A stretch of 64,000 nucleotides of DNA from Candidatus Harpocratesius repetitus (GTDB lineage Archaea > Asgardarchaeota > Lokiarchaeia > Sigyniarchaeales > Promethearchaeaceae): contig JAIZWK010000001.1 of the NCBI GenBank assembly GCA_021498095.1, forward strand, positions 1,112,448-1,176,447, read 5' to 3'. The notes below the pieces were generated by a model. It had not been told where the DNA came from, did not search any database, and worked only from the letters and a program-made list of their open reading frames with translations. Position numbers and translations under genes: made by a program. This document shows, piece by piece, positions 45,731 to 55,901 of this stretch (positions within the stretch are counted from its first letter, which is position 1; every line of letters begins with the position of its first letter).

Positions 45731-46882
45731 TTAAGGATTCCTAAGTGCAGAATTAGATTTGACTGCTTTTCGAAGCAATTCAAAAGCTTTTGATGAAGTT
45801 GAAAACGTTTTTACATTATATTGGGCAAAAATAGGGATTGTCTCTTCATCAAAGATTCTCACATATATTTCTATTTCAGGAAATTCTTTTGAAATTCCCA
45901 TAACCAGCAAAATTGCCTCTGAAAAATGCGTTTCACTTTTCCAACATATAAATAATTGGGAAATTTGCGTCAGATCGCATATATCTTTCAAACCTTTCAA
46001 TGTTGTATAAGATTCTTGAAAAATTTTTATCTTGGGGTCATCAATATAAATTTCTTCATCAATTTTTGGATCAATTAGGATGACATTTCTGCCCTGTTCA
46101 TGGGCGAGATGATCAGAAACCAACTGGGATATATGGTTAAAACCAAGTACAATAGAAGTGCCCGTTTTCCCTAGCGTCCATTTCTTGATATATTCTAAAC
46201 TCCATTGAGAAGTAGAGAAAGTAAAAGCATTCCACGGTTCTTTTTCCAAATAATTCTGTAATTGTTCTTCGAAAACACGCAGATAAAGATTACATTTTTT
46301 GTTAATTTCTCGAATTTTACTAATACTTACTATTGCTTTACGAAAATCATTTGTAACAAAGAAAACTTCTCTGCATTTATCCGCTCCAGCATCCAATAAT
46401 GTTGCTTTCTCAGTAAAATCACCAACAACAACCGGTTCACCATTATCTATTAAATCTAAAACTTTAGATTTATCCATTTCAATTAAAGAATATGGTTTTT
46501 TCTTCTCTTGTAAGTATTCAACAATTCTTTCACCTAGATGGTGATATCCCAAAACTATCGTGTGATTACTTTGATGTGCCGCAATAATCTTGCTTGTAAC
46601 AACAGGATTATATCGCTCCAATAAAGCACCAATTAAAAAGCCAAACACCACCACTTCTAAGAAAATAGGGAATACTAGTTGGTATAATGCAGATAAATCA
46701 TTTGTAATGGTGGGTTGATGTACGCATAGAGCTATTAGTAAAATTTGTCCAAGACTTGCGCTTTGTTCATGAATGCCGTAATAAACTGCTCCAAGTAAAT
46801 AGAAAAGGAAGAAAATTACAAAAGGCCAGCGATTCTGTTTTATTTTTAAAGTTAAATCGATCCAAAATCGTTGAAGCGACAT
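45731..46882 (-). CDS. Membrane protein with two TrkA-N (RCK) domains, 383 aa
   Basis: Two membrane helices lie at residues about 18-36 and 65-88. Two NAD-binding TrkA-N domains follow. The first, from about 103, is TIVLGYHHLGERIVEYLQE; the second, from about 240, is SIVLGFNHISQLVSDHLAHE. The layout is that of Ca2+/K+-gated RCK channels, but the loop between the two helices shows no clear TVGYG-like filter. It may be a non-selective channel or a regulator of one. The first Rossmann loop is GYHHLG rather than GxGxxG. Confidence 0.8.
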   Translation of the reverse strand: MSLQRFWIDLTLKIKQNRWPFVIFFLFYLLGAVYYGIHEQSASLGQILLIALCVHQPTITNDLSALYQLVFPIFLEVVVFGFLIGALLERYNPVVTSKIIAAHQSNHTIVLGYHHLGERIVEYLQEKKKPYSLIEMDKSKVLDLIDNGEPVVVGDFTEKATLLDAGADKCREVFFVTNDFRKAIVSISKIREINKKCNLYLRVFEEQLQNYLEKEPWNAFTFSTSQWSLEYIKKWTLGKTGTSIVLGFNHISQLVSDHLAHEQGRNVILIDPKIDEEIYIDDPKIKIFQESYTTLKGLKDICDLTQISQLFICWKSETHFSEAILLVMGISKEFPEIEIYVRIFDEETIPIFAQYNVKTFSTSSKAFELLRKAVKSNSALRNP

Positions 46883-47464
46883 GATTAGTCTTTGTTATGA
46901 ATCTTATATTAAAAAACATTTGTAGTCGAGTGAAAGTTAAAAATTCTTTTATCATTTGGATTTGGGAAAAATTTTATCTTTGTTATTCATCCAAAGAATC
47001 TTGTTAATAATAATTAGCATCACTATAGATATTTCAAAAATAAATGTTCGAAGTTTTTTATATATAATATACTAGAAAATAGAAATTTATGAAGGAAATA
47101 TAGGAGGCTCTAGCAATTTTTTTTATCTTAATCAAATTCTATCTTTTGGGCCAATATTTTCGACAATACTCCTGCGCATCCAATTACTATTTGAGTCGGC
47201 ACTTTTAAACCCTTAAATGCGGTCAAGAATTTCACATTTCCATCATTTTTCTTTGAATTATTGACTTAATTATATATTTTTTTCTTAAACGATGTTTCGA
47301 CAAATTTAAAATTGGGATAGATTTGGGTGGGTTTTGTGGATAGTAGATGCAAGATTTTCGGATTTCCTTCAATTTTTTGAATTCTGCTATAACCTCATAG
47401 AATGAAATTAATTTTTGAATCATTAACAAAGAACTTTTATAAAGAAATAGAATAATTTTTTTTT
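46883..47464. other. Intergenic region, nothing recognised
   Basis: 582 bp, the longest gene-free stretch in the window. A minus-strand 65-codon ORF (47232-47429) lacks a ribosome-binding site and has a random-looking composition, so I do not call it. AGGAGG occurs at about 47101 with no ORF behind it. Confidence 0.5.
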
Positions 47465-48908
47465 ATGAATAAGAATAAAAAGAAGATCAAAAAAATAATT
47501 TATCTATTACTACTCGGAATTTTTTGTGTTGGAATTCAGAATTCACCCTTTGTTTATGGTGATGAAAAAATTCAATCCATCCATCTTTCCGAAAAATTAA
47601 ATCAATTTTCAGAAGATTATGAAAGACAAAAATCCGTTGATCCTATTCATATAAGTTGTCCTGATGATTGGAAGAATTATGATTTTATTACGGGTTCAGG
47701 AGCAGTAAATGATCCATATATCATTGAAAATGTTGAGATTATAGGTCCAGAGTTAAATATTGAAGAAAATGAAACTACTTTAGTAGCAACAGGAATATTT
47801 ATAACTGATTCGTCCTCATCATATATTATTCGAAATTGCATCATTGCAGAATGTGGAAATGGGATTTACATCGATGATTTGCAAGGATTATATCCTAAAG
47901 AAATATCAAATAATCAAATAGAAAATTGTATTCGGGGAATATCTTTTGTTGGAGATAATATGAAAATTATTAATAATAATATTTCTGAATGTAGAGCATT
48001 ACCTGAAGATAGAATTAAATTGATTGAGCGAGATTCTTATATGAGGGAATATGGTGGGACTAAAAATATCAGGAAATACTGTGAATGGGGAACCTCTTGG
48101 ATTTTTTGTTAATACTGATTATGATCTTTCTATTATTGATGGCGAAAAAACAAAATATGGGCAATTAATTCTTATTGGATGCAAAAATGTGCTTATTAGA
48201 AATTTCGATATAGAAGACACTACATTAGCATATACTTTTATTTATAACACAAATATTACTATAGAAAATGTCAAAGCAAGAAATTGTTTGCAAGGTATGG
48301 TTATAATAGATCAATTGATGATTGGTAGTAATCAACAATATCTTTCAGTACAAAATCTCGGATTTTATAACAATTTGGTTGGAATTCATATAAGTATTCA
48401 ATCAAGATCAGACAATTCTTTTAATATTGAATATAAATTGGATTTTAGCATCCAGGAGTTTTTTGAAAATGAATATGATGTTCGATTTGATATGGATAGT
48501 TTTTCTAATCATACGTTCACATTTCCAGTTGGAACTAAAATTAACATAGATGATTATATTCCATTTGAAGTATCTATTAAACTTAATGGAGAACAATACA
48601 CAGAAACTATAAATTCATCTTCGAGATTTTCTGGTTCTTCTAACTATAACTATTCTCAAATAGATTTTACATTAAACGAAGAAGGAACTTATTTTCTAAA
48701 GGGAAGAACTTATAATAACTATGCAGGTTCAGATGAAATTATTTATTCGCCATTTGGTAACTTGACAATTATTGCAAAAAAACCAGAATTCTTTGCATTG
48801 GATATACCTGGTTTTTCAGTTGTTGGGATTGTTTTTTGGTCGCTCAATTCAATTGGAATTATAATTGTGATCAATACTCTACAACAAAGAAAAGTAAATA
48901 GAAAATAG
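47465..48908 (+). pseudogene. NosD-like exported beta-helix protein, frameshifted
   Basis: Frame one (47465-48112) has a signal peptide (KKIIYLLLLGIFCVGIQNSP) and beta-helix rungs (YIIRNCIIAECGNGIYIDDL). Frame two (about 48060-48908) continues the same fold (KISGNTVNGEPLGFF; LIRNFDIEDT). It then has an Ig-like part and a C-terminal membrane helix (FSVVGIVFWSLNSIGIIIVI). One base too many in the A-run at about 48061-48065 would join them as TKISGNTVNG. It looks like a surface carbohydrate-binding protein. A sequencing slip in the homopolymer is as likely as real decay. Confidence 0.8.
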
Positions 48909-48961
48909 AAATCCTTTTTCTTTTTTTGCTTAACACATTTTTCTTTGCTTTATCAAATAAA

Positions 48962-50092
48962 TTATCGAATTATCTGCTTTTCATAAGGAACAAGCTCGTT
49001 AGGATAACCAGTACTTGAAAGTGTAAATGCAAATTCAATACCAATCAAACCGATTAATCGTTCCCGTAGATCTTCAGGGACTTTCATATAAAAAAAATGG
49101 CTATTGGGAATTTCTTGGGCTATTAATGCATATTTTCGTTGATCATGAATAACATCAGTAGTTGCATTAAATATAAATACTTCTTCTTGAATTTGCCCTA
49201 CTTTGCCAATTAATTCGAAATTTCTTGCTTGAAAAGCTGCTTTTTTCCATTTCCATAGATCAGCATGATGAATAAATTCAATAATCCTTTTTCTTTGAGT
49301 AGGCAGAGAGTGATTTCGGAGTTTTAAATAGGCTAACAAGGGTTTCAACAACCATAACAACCAAACTGGAATAAATGGTGCCATATTCAAAAACCAGTGA
49401 GGATACTGCAGACGATGCATAGGATCCACTAAAACATAAGTAGGGGCTTGTAGAATATGGTTAATTAATCCATACAGTATAATGGATGCTCCCCAACACG
49501 TACCCATTAACACAAAATCGCGTTCATTTATATTAAAATATTCCAAAACAGTTTGAATGTCAACAGCATTTTGTTCCAGTGAAAAAGAACCATGTTGATG
49601 GTTAATTCGACTGCTTTTCTTCTCTCGAGTTTCTACATAATAAAATTCGATATAATTATAGAATATTTCGAACATATCACGAAATCCTGTGGGAGTAACC
49701 CCCCATCCCGGAACGACCACAACCGGTCTTTTTGAAATTAAATATTGCGGTCGATAATGGATAACTCGGATGGTTCCACTATTTACAGGGACATTAACAA
49801 CTTTAGAAATGGTTGGGTCCCAAAAATTAGGAAGCATTTTTGGATATGGATGAACCATTTTCATTATTCGTTCATGGAGTTGGGCTTCTAATATTGGATC
49901 CATATGAAATATTGAAGAAAAGTTCAAAAGAGGGAGGTTATTAATATCCAAATTATCGCACCGAATAGTTGAAATTAAGATTATTAAATTACGCTTGAAA
50001 ATATATCCTTCAACATAAACGTTTGGAAATGATCTATAATTTACTAAACAATTATCCAGAGGATGATTTAGTTGGTAATATTCTATTTTCAC
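48962..50092 (-). CDS. PhaC-like alpha/beta hydrolase, 376 aa
   Basis: Alpha/beta-hydrolase fold: VVVVPGWGVTPTGFRDMFEI oxyanion strand, nucleophile elbow MGTCWGASI (G-x-C-x-G, about residue 195), and acid ATTDVIHD (about 310). The Cys nucleophile instead of Ser is the hallmark of polyhydroxyalkanoate synthases, as is the LNMAPFIPVWLL lid region. It lacks a clear final catalytic His motif by eye, and no phaE/phaB lies nearby, so a Cys esterase or acyltransferase is possible. GTG start at 50092. Monocistronic. Confidence 0.72.
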   Translation of the reverse strand: MKIEYYQLNHPLDNCLVNYRSFPNVYVEGYIFKRNLIILISTIRCDNLDINNLPLLNFSSIFHMDPILEAQLHERIMKMVHPYPKMLPNFWDPTISKVVNVPVNSGTIRVIHYRPQYLISKRPVVVVPGWGVTPTGFRDMFEIFYNYIEFYYVETREKKSSRINHQHGSFSLEQNAVDIQTVLEYFNINERDFVLMGTCWGASIILYGLINHILQAPTYVLVDPMHRLQYPHWFLNMAPFIPVWLLWLLKPLLAYLKLRNHSLPTQRKRIIEFIHHADLWKWKKAAFQARNFELIGKVGQIQEEVFIFNATTDVIHDQRKYALIAQEIPNSHFFYMKVPEDLRERLIGLIGIEFAFTLSSTGYPNELVPYEKQIIR

Positions 50093-50135
50093 TTATACCC
50101 AGTTATGATTTTTGGGAGAAGGCGTAAGATGTATT

Positions 50136-50345
50136 ATGAAATGTGAATTTTGTCAGCGTAAAGCTACTACAGTTATTCCCAACTTCGATGGGAGTGAATA
50201 TTTTAATGTTTGTGATTTTTGTGAAGAAGAGATCCTGCTTGAAGAGATTAAAGGATTTCGCCAAGATCAACAATATAGCGAAAATGAGCAAAAAATTCAA
50301 AAATATCTTTACAAAATTCATCGTGGTTCCATGTCATTCATCTAA
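50136..50345 (+). CDS. Small zinc-finger protein, 69 aa
   Basis: Four-Cys zinc binding site (MKCEFCQRKATTVI ... FNVCDFCEEEILLEE), then a charged helix (FRQDQQYSENEQKIQKYLYK). I choose ATG 50136, because GGGAGAAGG lies upstream and the Cys knuckle is then terminal. The longer TTG version (50112) adds nothing conserved. Divergent from the hydrolase gene. Possible nucleic-acid or protein adaptor; family not recognised. Confidence 0.68.
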   Translation: MKCEFCQRKATTVIPNFDGSEYFNVCDFCEEEILLEEIKGFRQDQQYSENEQKIQKYLYKIHRGSMSFI

Positions 50346-50481
50346 ATATCTAATTATCTCAATTTCTGGTCGTCATCATTCCCTTTAAAGTTTGCGGGAA
50401 CTTTCCAAAAAATTTTTATTCAGTTCACAACTACATCTCTTGTTAGATTGTCTTTTTCAAATGAAAAGGATTAACTAATAC

Positions 50482-50612
50482 GGGCTATTGACGCAGCCAG
50501 GTGACCGGAAATTGATTTTTCGGATTGGTACTAGCGTGTCGGGCTTTTAACTGCTTATTATCTTAGGCAGAGCGAAACCCGCAAGCCGGGGGTTCGAATC
50601 CCTCATAGCCCG
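50482..50612 (+). tRNA. tRNA-Lys(UUU) with two introns
   Basis: Acceptor GGGCTAT pairs with ATAGCCC (50605-50611), discriminator G. D stem is ACGC/GCGT (50491, 50534). Anticodon loop is CTTTTA-A with anticodon TTT. T arm is GGGGG-TTCGAAT-CCCTC. Two insertions break it. The first is 28 nt at about 50503-50530 in the D loop, containing a 7-bp hairpin, with CCAG/TTGG flanking. The second is 27 nt at about 50550-50576 between positions 37 and 38, with CTGC/GCAG. Both look like bulge-helix-bulge introns. Removal gives a 76-nt tRNA. No CCA is encoded. Base pair 27-43 (T-C) is a mismatch. Confidence 0.85.
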
Positions 50613-50807
50613 CTATCTTTTTCTGAAAACTAGTTTTTCTGCGAAATAAATGTAACTTTTATTCTTTTTTCCCAGATATTTATAGATATTTCGTAGAATC
50701 TAAGTTTTTTGATCGATTTTTATTTTAAAAAATTATCTTGTAAAAATCAATAAACCGAAATTTTAAAATAAAATAAACAATTTGAGAAACAAGATTCACT
50801 AATTTTA

Positions 50808-51740
50808 TTAATTCGTAGATTTTCCGAACAAAAATTCTCTTAAATCCACTAAATTTCCGCTTAGAAGGTCATGAAGCAATATGTGAAAATCTCGTCCATT
50901 TGCTTCACATGTCATATATAAAGAAAGATATTCTACTAAATGCTTCGTAACTTCAATACTTTTGAAATCTTGAGATCTTTCACGTTGTTTAGCATATTTT
51001 TGCAAATCTTGTTCCGCCAAGTTGTTATCGGGTGGCATTCCTTCATGATTTAAGTAGACAAACAACGAAGGTAAGAATTTTTCACACCGCTTTAGGATCC
51101 GCTGCAGATCCTCATCGGATACCCCATCAGATTGAATGCTTGCGATTAGAATTCTCTCATATATTAAGTGAGCCTTCTGATCTTCTAATGAAGTATTACA
51201 ACCTGGACAGAATTGAGGAAATAAATCATTTACTTGATGAATCTTCTCAGGATGTTTCCTTCCTCCACCGTTTGCACCTTTTGGTTTTCCGATTTCATGT
51301 GATTTTAGTTCTTTACAAGAGTGTAGAAGCCATTTCGGTCCTTTTCCAATGATATCTTCTGCTTGTTTTTTGACAGAACGTGTATCTTTTTTCTTCTGAC
51401 GATATTTAGCCAGATTCTTTTTTTTAACTTCAGCTGCTTTCAGTTTTTTTTGATATTTGGCTTCGATCACGCTTTTTTCAAAATTTAATTGCTGGTTTCG
51501 TGCTTTTTCTTGCGAGATTTGAATATCTTTAGCTTCTAACTCAACACTTTTCTTGGTAATAACAATTTCTTTTTCAGCAATAAATAGGGCGTGTATTTTT
51601 AATTGATTTTTGAGGATCTGTTTTTTTTTCCAATAATAATATGAGATCATCCCCTCAATGACTAAAAAAGAGAAAGAATGATCCATACCCACATAATTAA
51701 GCAAAGAATAGTGGAGATTTAAGTGTTTCAGTTTTACCAC
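50808..51740 (-). pseudogene. IS66-like transposase, internally deleted
   Basis: 310 aa. An N-terminal coiled part (EKARNQQLNFEKSVIEAKYQ) is followed by a Cys-x2-Cys zinc site FPQFCPGCNTSL. The IS66 C-terminal pattern MPPDNNLAEQDLQKYAKQRE, then LSLYMTCEANGRDFHILL, follows directly. The usual 150-200 residues between zinc site and C-terminal block, with the first two catalytic Asp, are absent. Only the third (Glu in NNLAE) is left, so it cannot transpose by itself. It lies 195 bp after the tRNA-Lys gene. Confidence 0.78.
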
Positions 51741-51811
51741 ATAAGTGTGTGATCAAAAAACTTAGGTTCTACGATATTTCTTATAATATTAATCAAAATT
51801 AAGCATAACTC

Positions 51812-52360
51812 GACTATTTTTAAGAATGAAGGATCAATTAAGAGAAGCCTTATTTTTTAAATTATTTCAATATTATCGTTCAAAAAAATCTCATTGACAA
51901 TTTCATTGAAGTTTTAGAGCATAACATACACTATATTAAAGCTTATGGCAAAGAAAAGCAGGGATATGCATAAATTGATATTTTTATAAAGCTCTCAAAC
52001 TGGCAAAAATATGCTTTCCGCAGTTACAGTTGCTATAAAGGAAATACAAGACTATTTGTGAATAAAGTTTTATTAAATAATCTGGCTGAGAATATTAATA
52101 GTAGGATTAAGATTCGTGTGCATTAAACTGGGCCTAAAACATCTGAGGGTTTAGAACAGCGACTTCAGGCATAAATTACAATCACAAATTAACATGAAAT
52201 CTTAGGAAATACCATTGTTCCACACCGATTTAGCCCAAAAATTCTCTTTAATGAGTGGAATAATTCAGAAATTAAACGATTATTTCAATTAAACGAAAAA
52301 TGGGGGAAAAAATTCAAACCGAGGTGTTAGTGAATTGATCCTTCGTAATTAAAAATAGCC
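51812..52360 (+). mobile_element. Decayed, internally deleted copy of the 60.4-kb IS
   Basis: The left end (CTATTTTTAAGAATGAAGGA) and the right end inverted (CTATTTTTAATTACGAAGGA) form an imperfect inverted repeat of about 28 bp. The interior matches the 3' part of the 60-kb element's transposase DNA (for example CTGGGCCTAAAACATCTGAG and TTTCAATTAAACGAAAAATG). About 1 kb of the middle is missing and stops are present, so it is a non-autonomous remnant that still has both ends. Confidence 0.82.
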
Positions 52361-52419
52361 CATAACTCATCTTAGTATTATTAAAATTTTTATCCATTTT
52401 TAGTGAATATTTCACCAAA

Positions 52420-53319
52420 ATGTTAAAAGGAATAAGCTTAGTAACATATACCAAGATGGAAACAACAAAAATACAAAATACCTTGCGTTGGATGATTAGG
52501 GGCATTGCAGCAGCCCTTGTTATATGTATTGCGATTTGTTGGGTGGTATATGAACAAGTTCGTCATTATTTCGGATTTTATCAGACAATTAGTGATTTAG
52601 GTGCAATTTATATTTATGTATTTCCAAGAATTGGTGCCTATGAGATTGAATTTGTGAATCCTTCACGATGGATATTTGCAATTGGATTCTGGATAATTAG
52701 TTTGCCTATTTTGGCGACTTCAATAATGTATTTTCGACATTCGTCTTTGAAATTTTATAAAACGAAAGCAATTATTTTGATATTCTTTTTTTTAGGAGCA
52801 ATTGGGATTGGGCTTTCATGGGATTATCCAAATGCTAATATAAATCGGTTTTATGCCGTTGCTTGGCTTCATATGGTAGGAACATTGTTTTTTGTTCTTG
52901 GGTTTGCCATTTTTAATTATGTATGTCAATTGGCGCGATTTGTTCGAAAGTACAGAAAGATGAAGCGAGAAAAATCTGGGCATGAAAATGAAGATGAAGT
53001 AAAAGAAGACTCAATCATAGAAAGCAACAAAGAATTAAATAATGAAAATGAATCGCCAGATGAAACATCAGATGAAACGCCAAATGAATCTAAGCAAGAT
53101 TCAAAGTCAAAGTCACACAATTGGGATTATTATTTAGATTTGGTATTTGTGATTATTGTATTTGTTTTAATGGTTTGGTATTTAATTTCGGGGTTGCTGG
53201 GTATAATTGATGTTGAGAAAATTGGTTGGCTAAGTATTTTCAGTACCGCCATATCTCAAAAATCTTTATTGAGTGCTTCGGTGATTGCTGCTTTCCTTCT
53301 TGATAAGGATGATATGTAA
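52420..53319 (+). CDS. Six-TM membrane protein with acidic loop, 299 aa
   Basis: Membrane helices at about 27-47, 85-105, 115-135, 150-170, 240-262 and 275-292. Early motif QTISDLGAIYIYVFPRIG, then FVNPSRWIFAIGFWI. This start-of-domain pattern is reminiscent of the Frag1/DRAM/Sfk1 family, but I cannot confirm it. A long Glu/Ser/Asn-rich loop (residues 185-230) separates helix 4 from 5. It sits between mobile-element remnants. Start at 52420 or the later Met (52456). Confidence 0.62.
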   Translation: MLKGISLVTYTKMETTKIQNTLRWMIRGIAAALVICIAICWVVYEQVRHYFGFYQTISDLGAIYIYVFPRIGAYEIEFVNPSRWIFAIGFWIISLPILATSIMYFRHSSLKFYKTKAIILIFFFLGAIGIGLSWDYPNANINRFYAVAWLHMVGTLFFVLGFAIFNYVCQLARFVRKYRKMKREKSGHENEDEVKEDSIIESNKELNNENESPDETSDETPNESKQDSKSKSHNWDYYLDLVFVIIVFVLMVWYLISGLLGIIDVEKIGWLSIFSTAISQKSLLSASVIAAFLLDKDDM

Positions 53320-53349
53320 CTTTATGTAATTGAAAAAATAGAATTTTCA

Positions 53350-54330
53350 TCATATGTAGATACTTAATGCTTGAGTTATTGCAAGATTAATATCAGGCAT
53401 ACCATATCCCACTTCTGGATTCCACCCTGTCGGCCAATTTGTAGAATTTGTAAAATGGCTATTCGTGTAGTTATAGAGAGAAGGAGTAATCTGAATTGCA
53501 GTTGAAATTAATAAAATGCGAACATCAGATGGAGTTAATAGAGAATTACTATAAATTAAAGCTGCTGCCATACCCGCTATTTGAGGTATAGCCCAAGAAA
53601 CACCGTAGTAATCAGAAAATGCAATGTGACGCTTGCAATCTGTAACCAATTCAACAGCGCTATAATAATTTGAATTATTATAATTCACGACTCCTCTTCC
53701 CCAATTAGAACCTGGATTTCCTGGGCCTTCATTCCAGTGTTTCCATTGTGAAGGATTTACATGTGTATTTTGGATAATTCCTCCAACTACCAGTGTATCT
53801 GGATGAGTGGCGGGATATCGTAAATTATTTGTTGCATTCAATACTGGATCACCTCGATTATCATTTCCAGTTCCTGCAGAGAATATAATATGATATTTTT
53901 CTATACATTCAGAGATTTCATCAAAGAAAGGAGTGGAACCATAAGTAGAAACTTGTGATAAAGATATTACATCTACTCCTTGAGCGATGGCATATTGAAA
54001 AGCCGTGCCCCATGATCGGTTATTCTCTGAAACAAAATAGGAAAGAATGAGAAAATTTTGAGTAGTTTCATCAGTTCCGAAAATTGTACTTAGGGTTTCT
54101 TTACAGATAGTTACACATGTATTTCCATGGATTCTTTCAGCATAATCTGTGCTGTTAAAATTGTCGATAACTAAGATACGGATTGGTGAAATTCGTTCAA
54201 TGGCAGAAATGTAAAAAATTTTAGAATTATTGTTCCCAGTAGATGAATTAAATGATTGATAAGAAAAGTCTGAAATATTTAATCTATCATATCTAATTCG
54301 CTCAGTTATATTAGTTATATTAACTTTACC
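53350..54330 (-). pseudogene. Subtilisin-like protease, 5'-truncated
   Basis: One open frame without a start codon runs from 54330 to the stop at 53350. It reads RILVIDNFNSTDYAERIHGN (Asp and His regions), VDVISLSQVS, IIFSAGTGNDNRGDP (oxyanion Asn region), and YYGVSWAIPQIAGMAAALIY, where GVSxAxP replaces GTSMAxP. The three catalytic residues are readable. Upstream a stop closes the frame (54331-54333), so the signal peptide and the start are lost. The IS4-like element beginning 144 bp beyond may have caused the loss. Confidence 0.8.
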
Positions 54331-54473
54331 TTATATCTAATATTCTTCTATATAATATGCCTAAGTGATAGATTATATGAAAAACAGTTCTCAACTATTC
54401 GACAAAAAAAATAAATAACAAATAACTCATATTGTCTAGTATTTGAATCAACGAGAATAAAAGAAATGGATAA

Positions 54474-55749
54474 TTGGATAATTTAATGAACCAAAAAACC
54501 CAAGCCGTGTATCGAATTCCACAATTCGGTCCATATTATCCAATTTTCAATAGGATTTCCTTCTTCAAAAATCTTGCGAAATCTGTTTGCAAAGCTGTTA
54601 ACATTCCTATTACCCGACAAGGTCGAAAATGGTATTTAGATGATATTTTGGCAGTGTTATGTTATTGTTGGATCCGTGGTGTCTCAGTACACCACGCTTG
54701 TGAAAAGTTAAATAGGTGGGCACAGAAATTTTTAGGATTTCAACCTCGTGAATATCATGATGGTCGTAAATCCTGTGCTTTTCCACACCAAACTACAATA
54801 AACGATTGGTTACGGACACAGACGCTTTTCAATGTAGAAGATATCTACCGAATTATATTTGAAAAAATGATTCGATTGGTTTTCCTTAAAAATCGGAGAA
54901 CCCATCCTGTCATGTTAGAATTTGACCTTACTTATCTCGGTTATTGGGGAAAACGTAGAGATTTAAAGATAAAAGGCAGTAGAATGGTAAAAAGAACCAG
55001 AATGATCCGTCATTATCATGAAGCGATGATTCATGAACTGCATAAATCTTTTTTGTAGGATGTCATCATGTGGCAAAAGAAGAATCAAAAATTCCATATA
55101 TGCTTGATACTGCTGATTGGTTATTAAACTTGGGACTAGAAATCAAAGTTTGTGTGATTGATCGTGAATATTACCGTCAAAGTATTTTAAAATCATTCAA
55201 AAATCGGGGAATTCCTGTAATCACACCTGTAAAAAACTACAAACAACTTAAAAAAGCAAAAAAGAGTATATTTTAGGAAATAAAGAGAGGATTCAAGCCT
55301 TCACAATAAGAACTAAGAAGAAAACGAACCAAAAGCGAAAATTTACACGTTGCTGGGTTCATTTATTTCTTCGAGGAAAACAGCATTTAAGTGATTTGAA
55401 ATACGCCTATCGACAAGGACGACTAAGTTTAAATGAAACGTGTGAACAATTATATGGTTTAATTACGACTATTGCACCACAATATCGCTCAAAGTCTTTC
55501 GTGTATCTAGTCAAGCGATATTACAAAAGGAGATGGCAAATTGAGACAGCGTTTCGTGATGTAAACATTCACAAAGGACTTTGGCGGTCAAATAGAGATG
55601 GAACTCGACTCTTTGGTGAAATGGGCAAATATTTATTGTTCAATTATTGGCAGATTGAGAGAGATCAAATCTTCTCTAATCACCAAATGACGTTCCAAGA
55701 ATATCGAGATTGGCTTATGGATGAATTTTCTCAGACTATTAACTTGTAA
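54474..55749 (+). pseudogene. IS4-like transposase, three frames
   Basis: The frame is split into 54474-55058, 55070-55276 and 55396-55749. Part one has EFDLTYLGYWG (first Asp). Part two has VCVIDREYYRQSILKSFKNR (second Asp). Part three has the IS4 Y-x2-R-x3-E-x6-K signature in YYKRRWQIETAFRDVNIHKG. Two frameshifts and a TAG between parts show it is inactive. I could not fix its terminal repeats. A start at TTG 54474 or ATG 54486. Confidence 0.8.
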
Positions 55750-55901
55750 CGTGCATACAATATACCAAAACCAGATGGTGGATGAGAAAAATGTAAAAAA
55801 AGTTATTTCATTGAGAATTCTGAAAAAAAAAGAGGATGTGTTGAATAATTGATTTCTGATGTTAAAATGATAAGTAGTAAAAATTAATAAAAAAGAATCA
55901 A

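Noticed and set aside
47232..47429. 65-codon minus-strand ORF in the longest gene-free gap
   Set aside because: No ribosome-binding site, random composition, no recognisable fold.
50503..50530. D-loop insert as evidence that the tRNA is a pseudogene
   Set aside because: All arms pair once it is removed, and the insert itself has intron-like pairing.
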